In this document: positions 46,125 to 54,152 of the stretch, in pieces | How positions within the stretch are numbered: the stretch's first letter is position 1 | Layout of the letters: each line of letters opens with the position of its first letter | Source of the DNA: Pediococcus pentosaceus | GTDB taxonomy: Bacteria > Bacillota > Bacilli > Lactobacillales > Lactobacillaceae | Assembly: GCF_001437285.1 (NCBI RefSeq) | Contig: NZ_JQBF01000001.1 | Location: 62,001-126,000 of the forward strand | DNA: 64,000 bases | Direction: 5' to 3' | Program-made: the position numbers and the translations under genes | Notes under the pieces: model-generated | Told to the model about the DNA's origin: nothing | Database searches by the model: none | Seen by the model: only the letters and a program-made list of their open reading frames with translations

Positions 46125-46963
46125 TATTTACGAACTACACCAATTTCAAATTCCGCCGTGATTTCTTTTAATCCATCTTGTAAAATAGCCTCTTTACGAT
46201 CCTGAGCTTGCCAAGTTAAAGGTGTCATATTGAAAAGGGCCGTGAATAATTTGTCGTCAAGCGGAAATTTATAGCTGATTTTAGAAAATTCGACGTGTTC
46301 ATAGTGTTCGATAAAATGGTTTTTAACCGGAGCATTATCATAGGTCGCATGTTCACCATCAGGGTAGACGAGTTGTCGAAGTTCACTTAGATAATGATTT
46401 CCAGGAATCACTTTAATTAATTCACCATGGGTTGCCAGCGTTCGATCAAATTCTTGATAATTGGCTGGAGATAAAATGTTGACGATTGAAGTTAAACCTT
46501 GATCTGCGAAAGGTAATTGAGCTAAATCGCCCACCATAAATAAAGGATAGGGTTGAGGAGCAATTCCAGAGCCGGCAATATTAATCGCTGGTTTAGAGAT
46601 ATCCAAACCCACGAAGTCTCCGTCGAAATGAGATGCCATCCATTTAGTAGTAGTTCCTTCTCCACAACCTGCATCTAAAATTAAATCTCCCGAAATATTG
46701 TTGATAACTTCTTCTAACATCGGGTTGAAAAACCCAGCCGTCAAAAACTGATTTCGATAAGTTAACATCTCATTAGTATATTCAGTGTTAACAGGATTAT
46801 TTAAAAAGAAGAGACTTCCTTTTTTGGCAATATTAAATGAATGCTGATTATTACAAATTAAAGTCCCGGATTGAACTTCATTGAAATTCGATTTACAGAT
46901 GGGACACTGAAATTGGTGTAAGTGTCGTTGGATAAATTGGGTTGCTAATTCGATTTTATTCAA
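46124..46963 (-). CDS. rlmA: 23S rRNA (guanine-N1) methyltransferase RlmA family
   Basis: S-adenosylmethionine-dependent enzyme that methylates G745 or G748 in hairpin 35 of 23S rRNA. The 279-residue protein begins with a zinc-finger (FQCPICKSNF and LICNNQHSFNIAKKGSLFFL) typical of RrmA/TlrB, then a Rossmann methyltransferase domain with LILDAGCGEGTTTKW and DFVGLDISKPAI. Gram-positive members often are TlrB-like (G748) and can influence tylosin sensitivity; which guanine is modified here cannot be told. It is a single gene ending at a terminator. Confidence 0.9.
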   Translation of the reverse strand: MNKIELATQFIQRHLHQFQCPICKSNFNEVQSGTLICNNQHSFNIAKKGSLFFLNNPVNTEYTNEMLTYRNQFLTAGFFNPMLEEVINNISGDLILDAGCGEGTTTKWMASHFDGDFVGLDISKPAINIAGSGIAPQPYPLFMVGDLAQLPFADQGLTSIVNILSPANYQEFDRTLATHGELIKVIPGNHYLSELRQLVYPDGEHATYDNAPVKNHFIEHYEHVEFSKISYKFPLDDKLFTALFNMTPLTWQAQDRKEAILQDGLKEITAEFEIGVVRK

Positions 46964-47165
46964 GATGAAACCTCGATATTCTGAAAGATATTAAAACTAT
47001 TCTACCATTTAATACCACCGGATTGTTTCAATCGTTAGTTTAATGTAACGAAAAGAAGCTAGTAGTACTAGGAAAAATTTATTAAATAGCTAAGTTAGTC
47101 ATCGAAATTGTTATACTAGTTTTATGAACTAGATAGATAGTTTTTAAAACAAAGGGGAAGTTAGC

Positions 47166-48029
47166 ATGCTTAAACAAAAAATAGCGGTGCTGGTCGATTC
47201 GTGTTCCGATGTACCAGCTGAAATTGCCAATCGGGAATATTTTGAAATGATTCCGATGGGAGTCTTCTTTGGGGAAGAAGAGTACCAAGATCGTGTAAAT
47301 ATTGAGCCAGATGAATTTTATCAAAAGTTGGCTAAGGCCAATCCTTTGCCAACTACGGCCAGCCCTAAGGGTGAATTAATCACAAAAGCACTAGATAATT
47401 TATCAAAACGAGGCTTTACGCAAATTATTGCTGTCTGTATTTCCTCGGGATTATCTGGAACAGCACAGCAAGTTAAAATATATGCTAAAAATTACCCTCA
47501 ACTTCAAATTGAGGTAATTGATACTAAAAATATTGGAATTGCTAGTGGGTTTGCTGCAGTAAGAGCAAGTGAAGTGATTGAAGAAGGCTGGGAGTTCAAT
47601 CAGATCGTTGAAGAAGTTCAGCGTGTGGCTAATCAAACGAAGGTATTTTTCTATGTTCCAACTTTAAAATACTTAATTGCGGGTGGGCGTATTGGACGTG
47701 TCGCCGGCTTGGTGGGTTCCATTATTAATTTGAAGCCGATTATTTCATGTGATGATGAGGGAATTTATTATCCAGTGGCGAAGGCACATGGGGAGAAAAA
47801 AGCCCTTAAAAAAATGCTACAATTAGTTGAAGATACCCTTAAGAATGCTCAAAAGTTTAATTTAGCTGTGGTACACGGTCTCAATGAGGGGTTAATGAAT
47901 CAAATTAGTACTGAGTTTAAAAATAAATACCCTAATATGGGAAAATTTTATAATGGAGATATTTCACCTGCATTGGGAGTACATACCGGTCCAGGATTAA
48001 TTGGCATTGGTGTACAAATTATTAAATAA
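47166..48029 (+). CDS. DegV family fatty-acid-binding protein
   Basis: A 287-residue cytosolic two-domain protein. VLVDSCSDVPAEIANRE, PTTASPKGELI, CISSGLSGTAQQ and YLIAGGRIGRVAGLVGSIINLKPI are the standard DegV signatures. Such proteins bind fatty acids for the FakA kinase, which transfers phosphate for incorporation into phospholipid. AAGGGGAAG precedes the ATG. A DUF1836 gene follows after 19 bases, and the two are often neighbours in Firmicutes. Confidence 0.93.
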   Translation: MLKQKIAVLVDSCSDVPAEIANREYFEMIPMGVFFGEEEYQDRVNIEPDEFYQKLAKANPLPTTASPKGELITKALDNLSKRGFTQIIAVCISSGLSGTAQQVKIYAKNYPQLQIEVIDTKNIGIASGFAAVRASEVIEEGWEFNQIVEEVQRVANQTKVFFYVPTLKYLIAGGRIGRVAGLVGSIINLKPIISCDDEGIYYPVAKAHGEKKALKKMLQLVEDTLKNAQKFNLAVVHGLNEGLMNQISTEFKNKYPNMGKFYNGDISPALGVHTGPGLIGIGVQIIK

Positions 48030-48048
48030 GGTGATTGAAGGAGATCAA

Positions 48049-48551
48049 ATGGATTCAAAACAATTAGAAAATTTTGCCAAAATGAGCTTGCCCAAATGGG
48101 ATGAATTACCAAATATTGAACTTCACTTGGACCAAGTAATTGATTTGGCTAATAATTATTTGCGTCCATTAGAAGTCGATTTGTTAACACCAACGATGAT
48201 GCATAATTATCTGAAGCAAGCAGTCATTATTCGCCCACAAGGTAAACTGTACGGACGGATGCAATTGGCTGCTGTCATCATCATTGGATGTTTAAAAAGC
48301 ATTTTGAGTTTAGATGAAATTAAACGAGGGTTCGAAGCTGAACTTAAGTTGACCAGTTCAAGGAGGGCCTACAATAATTTTGTGAATGCTTTTAACGAAG
48401 AAGTCCAACGAATTTCTCAACATGGACCGCGTAATTTGTGGAACGAACTATTAGCCGAAACGGCGGTGGTTTCCCTCCAGCATAGTGCCATTTTTCTATG
48501 CTTACCAAGAAGATGGCTAAGGACTTATTGTCTGATCTAGAAGAAAAATAA
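48049..48551 (+). pseudogene. DUF1836 protein with a probable frameshift near the C-terminus
   Basis: ATG 48049 has GAAGGAG 6 bases upstream. The frame encodes a DUF1836 protein (a domain with a MerR-like helix-turn-helix; HNYLKQAVIIRPQGKLYGRMQLAAVIII), then continues as nonsense-like sequence IFLCLPRRWLRTYCLI to a stop at 48540. One base short in a T5 run (48491-48495) explains this: adding one T gives AIF then SMLTKKMAKDLLSDLEEK ending at 48551, a plausible helical C-terminus. The protein may still be made with an altered tail. It follows degV. Confidence 0.7.
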
Positions 48552-48613
48552 TTAAAGTTAATCTTAAGGTTGAATTGAATTAAATTTAGCGTTAAGATTT
48601 AATTTGTATTTAA

Positions 48614-48631
48614 ATATTCGAATATTCGAAT
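48614..48631 (+). promoter_or_regulatory. Palindromic operator upstream of the arsR-type gene
   Basis: ATATTCGAATAT (48614-48625) and the overlapping 16-base perfect palindrome ATTCGAATATTCGAAT (48616-48631) lie immediately before the GGAGGAG ribosome site, suggesting autorepression. Confidence 0.65.
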
Positions 48632-48642
48632 GGAGGAGAAAG

Positions 48643-48963
48643 ATGGTCAAAAACAATGCTGCTCTTGCTGCGTTCAAGAAGAACATCCCACTGTTGGATG
48701 CCCTTTCTGACGAACGCCGTCAACAAATTATGATTACACTTGGCGAAAGTGATGCGGGGTTGACGGTGAGTGAACTAACTAAGCTAATTGGTCTTTCACA
48801 ACCAGCCGTATCACACCATATCAAGCAGTTAAAAGACCTCAGTTTGGTTTCCGTCCGCAAGGTTGGGACAAGTAATATTTACCAATTGACGATCAAAGAC
48901 GCATTGGCTCAGGTCCAAGAACTGATTGACATCTTGAGAAAAGATAAGAAGTTATTGCGATAG
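48643..48963 (+). CDS. ArsR family winged-helix regulator
   Basis: A 106-residue HTH_5 protein: IPLLDALSDERRQQIMITLGE, LTVSELTKLIGLSQPAVSHHIKQLKDLSLV and a basic wing ending NIYQLT. It has no cysteine, so it does not use the classic Cys metal site and probably senses something else. ATG 48643 has GGAGGAG with a 5-base gap. It is followed by a 1130-residue YhgE/Pip gene in the same direction. Related palindromes precede both genes, suggesting joint control. Confidence 0.87.
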   Translation: MVKNNAALAAFKKNIPLLDALSDERRQQIMITLGESDAGLTVSELTKLIGLSQPAVSHHIKQLKDLSLVSVRKVGTSNIYQLTIKDALAQVQELIDILRKDKKLLR

Positions 48964-48988
48964 ATCTTTTAGAAGTACATCATGATTC

Positions 48989-49004
48989 ATATATCCGGAT
49001 ATAT
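48989..49004 (+). promoter_or_regulatory. Palindrome upstream of the YhgE gene
   Basis: ATATATCCGGATATAT is a perfect 16-base palindrome. Its core ATATCCGGATAT differs from the ATATTCGAATAT site of the adjacent regulator only at two symmetric positions. Confidence 0.6.
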
Positions 49005-49032
49005 AAATTAAAGGTTAAAGGGGACTAGTTGG

Positions 49033-52000
49033 ATGATTCGCAAAGAATGGAAGTTTATAGGGAAAAATAAGTTAATCTTAATTTCAGTTCTGGCAATTAT
49101 TTTCATTCCTTTCCTATATAGTGTTTTCTTCTTGAAATCAGTATGGGATCCGTACGGAGATACAAAAAATTTACCAGTTGCAGTGGTTAACTTAGATAAA
49201 CCCGTTGAGTATCAAGGTAAAAAACTCGCGGTTGGGGACGAGATGGTTTCCAATCTGAAGAAAAATGACCAGTTAGGCTGGAAATTCGTTTCAGCTAATA
49301 AAGCTAAAGAAGGAATGAAGGATAAAAAGTACTATACAGTAGTCACAATCCCTAAGAACTTCTCAGCAAATGCTGCAACTGTAACAGATAAAAATCCTAA
49401 AAAGATGCAGTTGAAGTATGCTACTAATGCTTCGCTAAACTACATTGGTAAAGTAATTAGTGACGTAGGTACAGAAAAGTTAAACTCTCAAGTACGGGAG
49501 CAAGTTACTAAATCTTATGCTACAGCTATGTTTGATCAAGTTAAAAAAGCTGGTAAAGGTTTCAAAGACGCGGCCGATGGTGCTAATAAACTTAAAGACG
49601 GCGCGGTTCAATTAAACGATGGTACTAAGACTTATACGGCCGGTGTATCACAATTACACGATGGAATTGCTACAATGGCGGTTTCTGTGGCTCCTCTGCA
49701 ATCTGGTGTAAAACAGTTAGCAGATGGTTCAAGCCAATTAACTGGTGGCTTGGATGAATTAAACAGTAAGACTGGAACTTTGGCATCCGGTGTAGCTCAA
49801 TTAGCTGGTGGTTCAAGTCAATTATCAGCTGGCTTAGATCAGTTGAACAGCAAAACTGGTGCCCTTTCTTCTGGTGTATCACAGTTGGCTAATGGTTCAG
49901 GACAAGTTACTAACGGAGCAGTTGCTCTAAATAAAGGTATTTCTGAATTACAATCTAAGAGTGGTGCTTTAGTTACTGGCGTATCACAACTAAAAGATGG
50001 TTCTGCTCAACTAAATGTTGCAGTTCCTCAATATGTTGGTGGTGTTTATCAACTTAATAGTGGTATCCAAAAATTAGATGCTAATACTGGTGAATTAGTA
50101 GGTGGCATCAAACAAATTTCATCTGGAGCAAGTGATTTAAATAGCGGAATCAACGAATACACTACTAAAGTTTCTGATGGTACTTCCACTTTACAAAGTG
50201 GTATTGCTAGCTTAGCTAATAATACTAAGGACTTACCATCAAGCGTTGGCCAAATGAAGTCAGCTGTTGATAGTATTGCGGGTGGTTCAAAACAACTCTA
50301 TGGTGCTAATAGCCAAGTTTCTAACGGATTGAACCAACTTTCAAGCCAAATTACTCCATCTGATATGAGTAAGCAAGCTAGTGCTTTGAAGAGTGAATTA
50401 AATTCAATCAATTCACAACTAGCAGCGCTATCTAAAACAGATGTTTCTGGCGGAAACAATTCTAGTGCAGCTAGTTCAATTAGTAGCCAACTAAATAAAA
50501 TTAAGAGTGATGTCGGTGCTTTAGCTAGTTCAGCTAAAACAACGACTACTACTAAAGCAGCACCAGCATCCTCAGGAGTATCACAAGCTACAATCAACGC
50601 TAAAATTGATGGAGCTGGTTTATCCGCAGAAGATGCAGCTAAAGCCAAGGCCGCTTTAGCAGGTGTTGCTGGTTCTGGCGCAAGTACAGCCCAATCAACT
50701 ACAACTTCACAAACTATTGATACAAGTAAAATTTCAGCAATTCAAGGTGAAATTAGTAGTGTTGAAGGACAAGTTTCAAAATTGAATTCATTATCTTCAA
50801 AACAAGCTGATTTAGATGCTAAGATTGCAGCTTTAAGTGCTTCATTCCAAAAGGTTGCTTCAGGAATCAATTCACTTTCTGCAAACGGTGACGAAATGGC
50901 CACATTAGCTGCTAAGATTAAAGCCCTGGCTCAAGGATCACAAAGTGTTACTGATAACTTGAAGGTCCTCTCAGATAGCTCAAGCAAGCTTTCAGGTGCC
51001 GTGGATAAATTCTCAGGCTCAGCATCTAAGTTATCTGATGGTGTGTCGCAATTGAACAACGGTGCAAGTGATTTAGCTAGCCAAACTAATAAGAGTTCAG
51101 ATAATGTTAAGAAATTAACTAGTGGTGCTCAAACACTTGATACAGCCTTGACTACTATCAATGGCCAAATGCCGGCATTACAATCTGGAATTAGCCAATT
51201 AACTCAAGGTAGTTCTCAACTTAGTGGAAACGGAGCTGCTTTAGTAAATGGTGTAAGTCAACTTAATGGTGGTATCAGTACTGCTAGTTCACAAATGCCA
51301 ACCTTGGTTAGTGGTGTAGGGATGTTAGCTGCTGGTAGCAACCAATTAGTTGGTGGATCATCACAAGTTACTGGTGGACTTAAGCAATTAAATGGTCAAA
51401 TTCCAGCTCTTGTAGGTGGCGTTCAACAATTAGATTCAGGAAGTCACACATTGAATAGCGGACTTCAAACTCTAAATGGAAGCACAGGAACCTTGATTAG
51501 CGGCGTTCAACAGTTAGATTCAGGAAGTCATACCTTAAATGATGGACTTCAAACCTTAAATGGAAGTACAGGTGAACTAATTGACGGTGTTAATAAGCTA
51601 AATGCCGGTGCAAGCGAATTAGATGCTAACTCTGATCAGCTGCTTGACGGTAGCAAACAAATTAGTGATGGTAATGGTACGCTAGCAGATAGTTTAGAAA
51701 AGGGTTCAAAACAAGTTAACAGTGTTCCTCTTACAAGCAAAACTGCTCAAATGTTCGCTGCTCCAACCCATTTGAAACAAACTGATTACAGTTATGTGCC
51801 AAATTATGGGCATGCTTTGGCACCATATGTGCTTTCATTAGCCCTTTATGTTGGTGCTATCGTCTTTAACTTCGCTTACCCAATCCGTAAGATTTCTAAG
51901 CGTGGTGGTACAGCTACAGACTGGTTCTTGAGTAAAGTATCAGTTGGTACAGCGGTTGCTCTTGGAATGGCTTTGATTGAAGCAACGATTATGATGGTTG

Positions 52001-52425
52001 CTGGTATCCATGTTGATCATGTAGGTCAATACTACTTAACCGCAATTATGATTGCTTTGACGTCGATGTACATCGTTATGTTCTTATCGATGGCCTTCGA
52101 TAATCCTGGTCGATTCGTTGCAATGATTCTATTGATGCTTCAACTTGGTGGTTCGGGTGGTACCTTCCCAATGGAAGTTACAAACAGTTTCTATAATGCA
52201 ATTCATCCATTCTTGCCATTGACGTACTCAATCTTGTCATTCCGTCAATCAATTACGTCTGGTTTAGGGAATATCACGGTTGTTCAATCGATGGGAGCTC
52301 TATTATTGTTCGCAATTATAGCTCTTGCATTGCTATGGTTCAGCATGGTTCAACTTCAAAAGAAACATTTAGAAGGTAAATCTCAACTAGATGACAATCA
52401 AAAGTTACAAGAAGTTGAAAGATAG
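49033..52425 (+). CDS. Giant YhgE/Pip family membrane protein with repeat-rich extracellular domain
   Basis: A 1130-residue protein. One membrane segment lies near residues 12-32, then the conserved YhgE N-domain (PVAVVNLDKPV, YYTVVTIPKNFS, LKYATNASLNYI), then about 700 residues of repeats of the form SGVxQLxxGSxQLxxGLxxLN, interrupted by a non-repeated Ala/Ser/Thr-rich segment (about residues 440-630), then six C-terminal membrane segments of ABC-2 type. Family members include the lactococcal phage infection protein and bacillus YhgE; the repeats probably form an extended coiled or helical stalk. AAAGGGGAC precedes the ATG. It is downstream of an ArsR-type regulator and probably controlled by it. 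Confidence 0.92.
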   Translation: MIRKEWKFIGKNKLILISVLAIIFIPFLYSVFFLKSVWDPYGDTKNLPVAVVNLDKPVEYQGKKLAVGDEMVSNLKKNDQLGWKFVSANKAKEGMKDKKYYTVVTIPKNFSANAATVTDKNPKKMQLKYATNASLNYIGKVISDVGTEKLNSQVREQVTKSYATAMFDQVKKAGKGFKDAADGANKLKDGAVQLNDGTKTYTAGVSQLHDGIATMAVSVAPLQSGVKQLADGSSQLTGGLDELNSKTGTLASGVAQLAGGSSQLSAGLDQLNSKTGALSSGVSQLANGSGQVTNGAVALNKGISELQSKSGALVTGVSQLKDGSAQLNVAVPQYVGGVYQLNSGIQKLDANTGELVGGIKQISSGASDLNSGINEYTTKVSDGTSTLQSGIASLANNTKDLPSSVGQMKSAVDSIAGGSKQLYGANSQVSNGLNQLSSQITPSDMSKQASALKSELNSINSQLAALSKTDVSGGNNSSAASSISSQLNKIKSDVGALASSAKTTTTTKAAPASSGVSQATINAKIDGAGLSAEDAAKAKAALAGVAGSGASTAQSTTTSQTIDTSKISAIQGEISSVEGQVSKLNSLSSKQADLDAKIAALSASFQKVASGINSLSANGDEMATLAAKIKALAQGSQSVTDNLKVLSDSSSKLSGAVDKFSGSASKLSDGVSQLNNGASDLASQTNKSSDNVKKLTSGAQTLDTALTTINGQMPALQSGISQLTQGSSQLSGNGAALVNGVSQLNGGISTASSQMPTLVSGVGMLAAGSNQLVGGSSQVTGGLKQLNGQIPALVGGVQQLDSGSHTLNSGLQTLNGSTGTLISGVQQLDSGSHTLNDGLQTLNGSTGELIDGVNKLNAGASELDANSDQLLDGSKQISDGNGTLADSLEKGSKQVNSVPLTSKTAQMFAAPTHLKQTDYSYVPNYGHALAPYVLSLALYVGAIVFNFAYPIRKISKRGGTATDWFLSKVSVGTAVALGMALIEATIMMVAGIHVDHVGQYYLTAIMIALTSMYIVMFLSMAFDNPGRFVAMILLMLQLGGSGGTFPMEVTNSFYNAIHPFLPLTYSILSFRQSITSGLGNITVVQSMGALLLFAIIALALLWFSMVQLQKKHLEGKSQLDDNQKLQEVER
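51418..51585 (+). repeat. Tandem 84-base repeats inside the YhgE gene
   Basis: Two adjacent, nearly identical 84-base units encode GVQQLDSGSHTLNSGLQTL-type 28-residue repeats. The same 84-base period links 49747 and 49831 near the front of the repeat region. Confidence 0.85.
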
Positions 52426-52435
52426 AAGGTAATTA

Positions 52436-52476
52436 AAAATCACATTACGTCAGGTTTGATGTAATGTGATTTTTTA
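52436..52476 (+). terminator. Intrinsic terminator
   Basis: AAAAATCACATTAC pairs perfectly with GTAATGTGATTTTT. Confidence 0.93.
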
Positions 52477-52565
52477 TAAATTAAGTAGTCCTCTATAAAA
52501 GAGTAATTACAGTTAATTTCCAATTTATCAAATTACTGTATAATAGACTAAACGAGGTGATTATT

Positions 52566-53201
52566 ATGCGACATATGAAAAAACCAGAAAAGCGCTCGTT
52601 TGGCTCAATCAATTCGGTGGTTTGGGTTATTCTCGCGTTAATCGTCGTGATTGCAGGGTATAAGTTCTTTTATCCTAATCACGTCACGAACACAACTTCA
52701 TCTTCTGATAGATCAAGTAGTACAAAAGTGATCAAAGTTGAAGAAGGTAAATCAAGTTCATCTAAAGCACAATCTTCTTCAAAGAAGACTAAAAAGACTG
52801 AAAAGAAAATTTGGACTGACAAACAAGATTCAGAATTGGCAGCTTTCATTTCAAGTTGGCAACAAACCATGGGCCAAACTTACACAGGTACGAATGCTAA
52901 CGCATCCGTTAGTTTCGATGGAGTAAGTTTCCCTGACTATCTCTCTAAGGGACAAATATATGTCAACCAGCAAGAGGTTTCCATGCAATGGACAAGAAGT
53001 GAAAAGGCAGACAGTGAATACAAGGTAGTAGCTGTATATACTGGTGACCAATACATGTACTTATTTACGTTCCATAATGGCCAACCAGAAGTATTAGTAA
53101 CTTCTCAATCGGCTAGCGATGGAATGAACTTCAAGGTTACGGAAAATGCCGATTTAGTAGCCGAATTCCAAAAGGTTGCTGCAGAAAATACTGATAAATA
53201 A
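52566..53201 (+). CDS. DUF4767-domain membrane-anchored protein
   Basis: A 211-residue protein with a positively charged N-terminus, one membrane segment (VVWVILALIVVIAGYKFF), a Ser/Lys-rich linker to about residue 85 and a C-terminal extracytoplasmic domain with FISSWQQTMGQTYTG and VSFDGVSFPDYLSKG, typical of DUF4767 domains found on lactobacillar surface proteins. Function unknown. It is anchored by a helix rather than a lipobox. GAGGTGAT precedes ATG 52566. Confidence 0.82.
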   Translation: MRHMKKPEKRSFGSINSVVWVILALIVVIAGYKFFYPNHVTNTTSSSDRSSSTKVIKVEEGKSSSSKAQSSSKKTKKTEKKIWTDKQDSELAAFISSWQQTMGQTYTGTNANASVSFDGVSFPDYLSKGQIYVNQQEVSMQWTRSEKADSEYKVVAVYTGDQYMYLFTFHNGQPEVLVTSQSASDGMNFKVTENADLVAEFQKVAAENTDK

Positions 53202-53225
53202 AAAGAACTACAACATAATTTTATA

Positions 53226-53300
53226 GTGGCCCTCAAAAGTTAGACTAAGACTCTAGCTTTTGGGGGTCGTTATGGTTTATGAGCTAAAATGGAATTTAAA
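53226..53300 (+). mobile_element. Probable decayed left end of an IS3-family element
   Basis: TGGCCCTCAAAAGTTAGAC followed by a partly complementary CTAGCTTTTGGGGGTCG and then ATGGTTTATGAG resembles the inverted-repeat end, hairpin and orfA start of IS3/IS150-group elements in lactobacilli. The transposase frame is not maintained, and no right end is seen. The family call is from memory of such ends and is tentative. Confidence 0.35.
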
Positions 53301-53374
53301 GGTGAAAATAAAGTCATGTCAATTTCTGATAAAGTTAATTTGGCAGATTATTGAGCAATAAACTTTTTCAACTC

Positions 53375-53405
53375 TTGACTTAAAGTAAACTTTAAGTCGT
53401 ATACT
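53375..53405 (+). promoter_or_regulatory. MerR-type promoter with AdhR/NmlR-like operator
   Basis: TTGACT (53375-53380) and TATACT (53400-53405) are 19 bases apart, the long spacer typical of MerR-activated promoters. Within it lies a perfect inverted repeat with arms GACTTAAAGT/ACTTTAAGTC (53377-53398), including CTTAAAG-N4-CTTTAAG, the form reported for Bacillus AdhR sites. Confidence 0.8.
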
Positions 53406-53460
53406 AAAACCTGCAGTATGGTTCCAAATTTGCAATAAACGATTCGGAGGTTTAGACAGG

Positions 53461-54114
53461 ATGGAAGTCAAACAAGCAATTCAAAAGCGTCATTCCGTAC
53501 GTCATTTTACGGATCAAAAAATAGATTCAAAGCAATTGAAAGAAATAATTGGAATTGCTCAAAAAGCACCTTCATGGGTCAATTCACAACCGCAAAAAGT
53601 TTATGTAGCTCAAGGTGAGACTTTGAAGGCTATTAGAAAGCAACAACAGGAATTGACAATTACAGGAGCAAAAACTAATTCGGATATTCCTCCAATGTCG
53701 CGGAAGCTCTGGTCTGAACAAGCTCAAAAGAACATGGCTGAATGGAGCCATGGCATACCAGCAGTTTTGGGAGATAATTGGCAAGAAACTTTGGGTAAAG
53801 AAGCCAGTCAGCTTTATAATGCTCAAGCTGTAGTTTATTTGACCTTACCAAAAGGATATACACCATGGTCTTTGTTTGATTTAGGTGCGTTTAGTCAAAA
53901 TATTTTGTTGGCCACAACTGAACAAGGTATTGACTCGATTGTCGCATATAATTTTGTGAAGTATCCGCAGATTTTAAGAGAAGAGTTAAAGATTCCAGAT
54001 GATGAGGAAATTATCGTTGGGATTGGATTGGGATTTGAAGAGGAACAGGCACAAGTAAACCGCATAACTTCTAAACGAATGGATACAGAATCTATTTTAA
54101 AAATTAAAAAATAA
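53461..54114 (+). CDS. Nitroreductase family protein
   Basis: A 217-residue FMN-dependent oxidoreductase. AIQKRHSVRHFTDQKI gives the FMN phosphate-binding arginine cluster, APSWVNSQPQKVYV the substrate loop, and LFDLGAFSQNILLATTEQGIDS plus IIVGIGLGFEE the rest of the fold. Such enzymes reduce nitro compounds, quinones or related electrophiles. The promoter is of the MerR/AdhR type, which suggests induction by reactive carbonyls or quinones; the regulator is not in this window. GGAGGTTT precedes the ATG. Confidence 0.92.
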   Translation: MEVKQAIQKRHSVRHFTDQKIDSKQLKEIIGIAQKAPSWVNSQPQKVYVAQGETLKAIRKQQQELTITGAKTNSDIPPMSRKLWSEQAQKNMAEWSHGIPAVLGDNWQETLGKEASQLYNAQAVVYLTLPKGYTPWSLFDLGAFSQNILLATTEQGIDSIVAYNFVKYPQILREELKIPDDEEIIVGIGLGFEEEQAQVNRITSKRMDTESILKIKK

Positions 54115-54152
54115 AAAAAGCGTTCAGAAAATTTTTTCTGAACGCTTTTTTA
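54114..54152. terminator. Bidirectional intrinsic terminator
   Basis: AAAAAAGCGTTCAGAAAA pairs with TTTTCTGAACGCTTTTTT, between convergent genes. Confidence 0.93.

Noticed and set aside
49600-51700. Repeat array considered as CRISPR or tandem non-coding repeat
   Set aside because: The 84-base period is a multiple of three, lies in an open frame and encodes periodic protein repeats.
53230-53272. Hairpin behind the DUF4767 gene as its terminator
   Set aside because: The stem is imperfect and followed by GTTATGG rather than a T-run; an IS end fits better.
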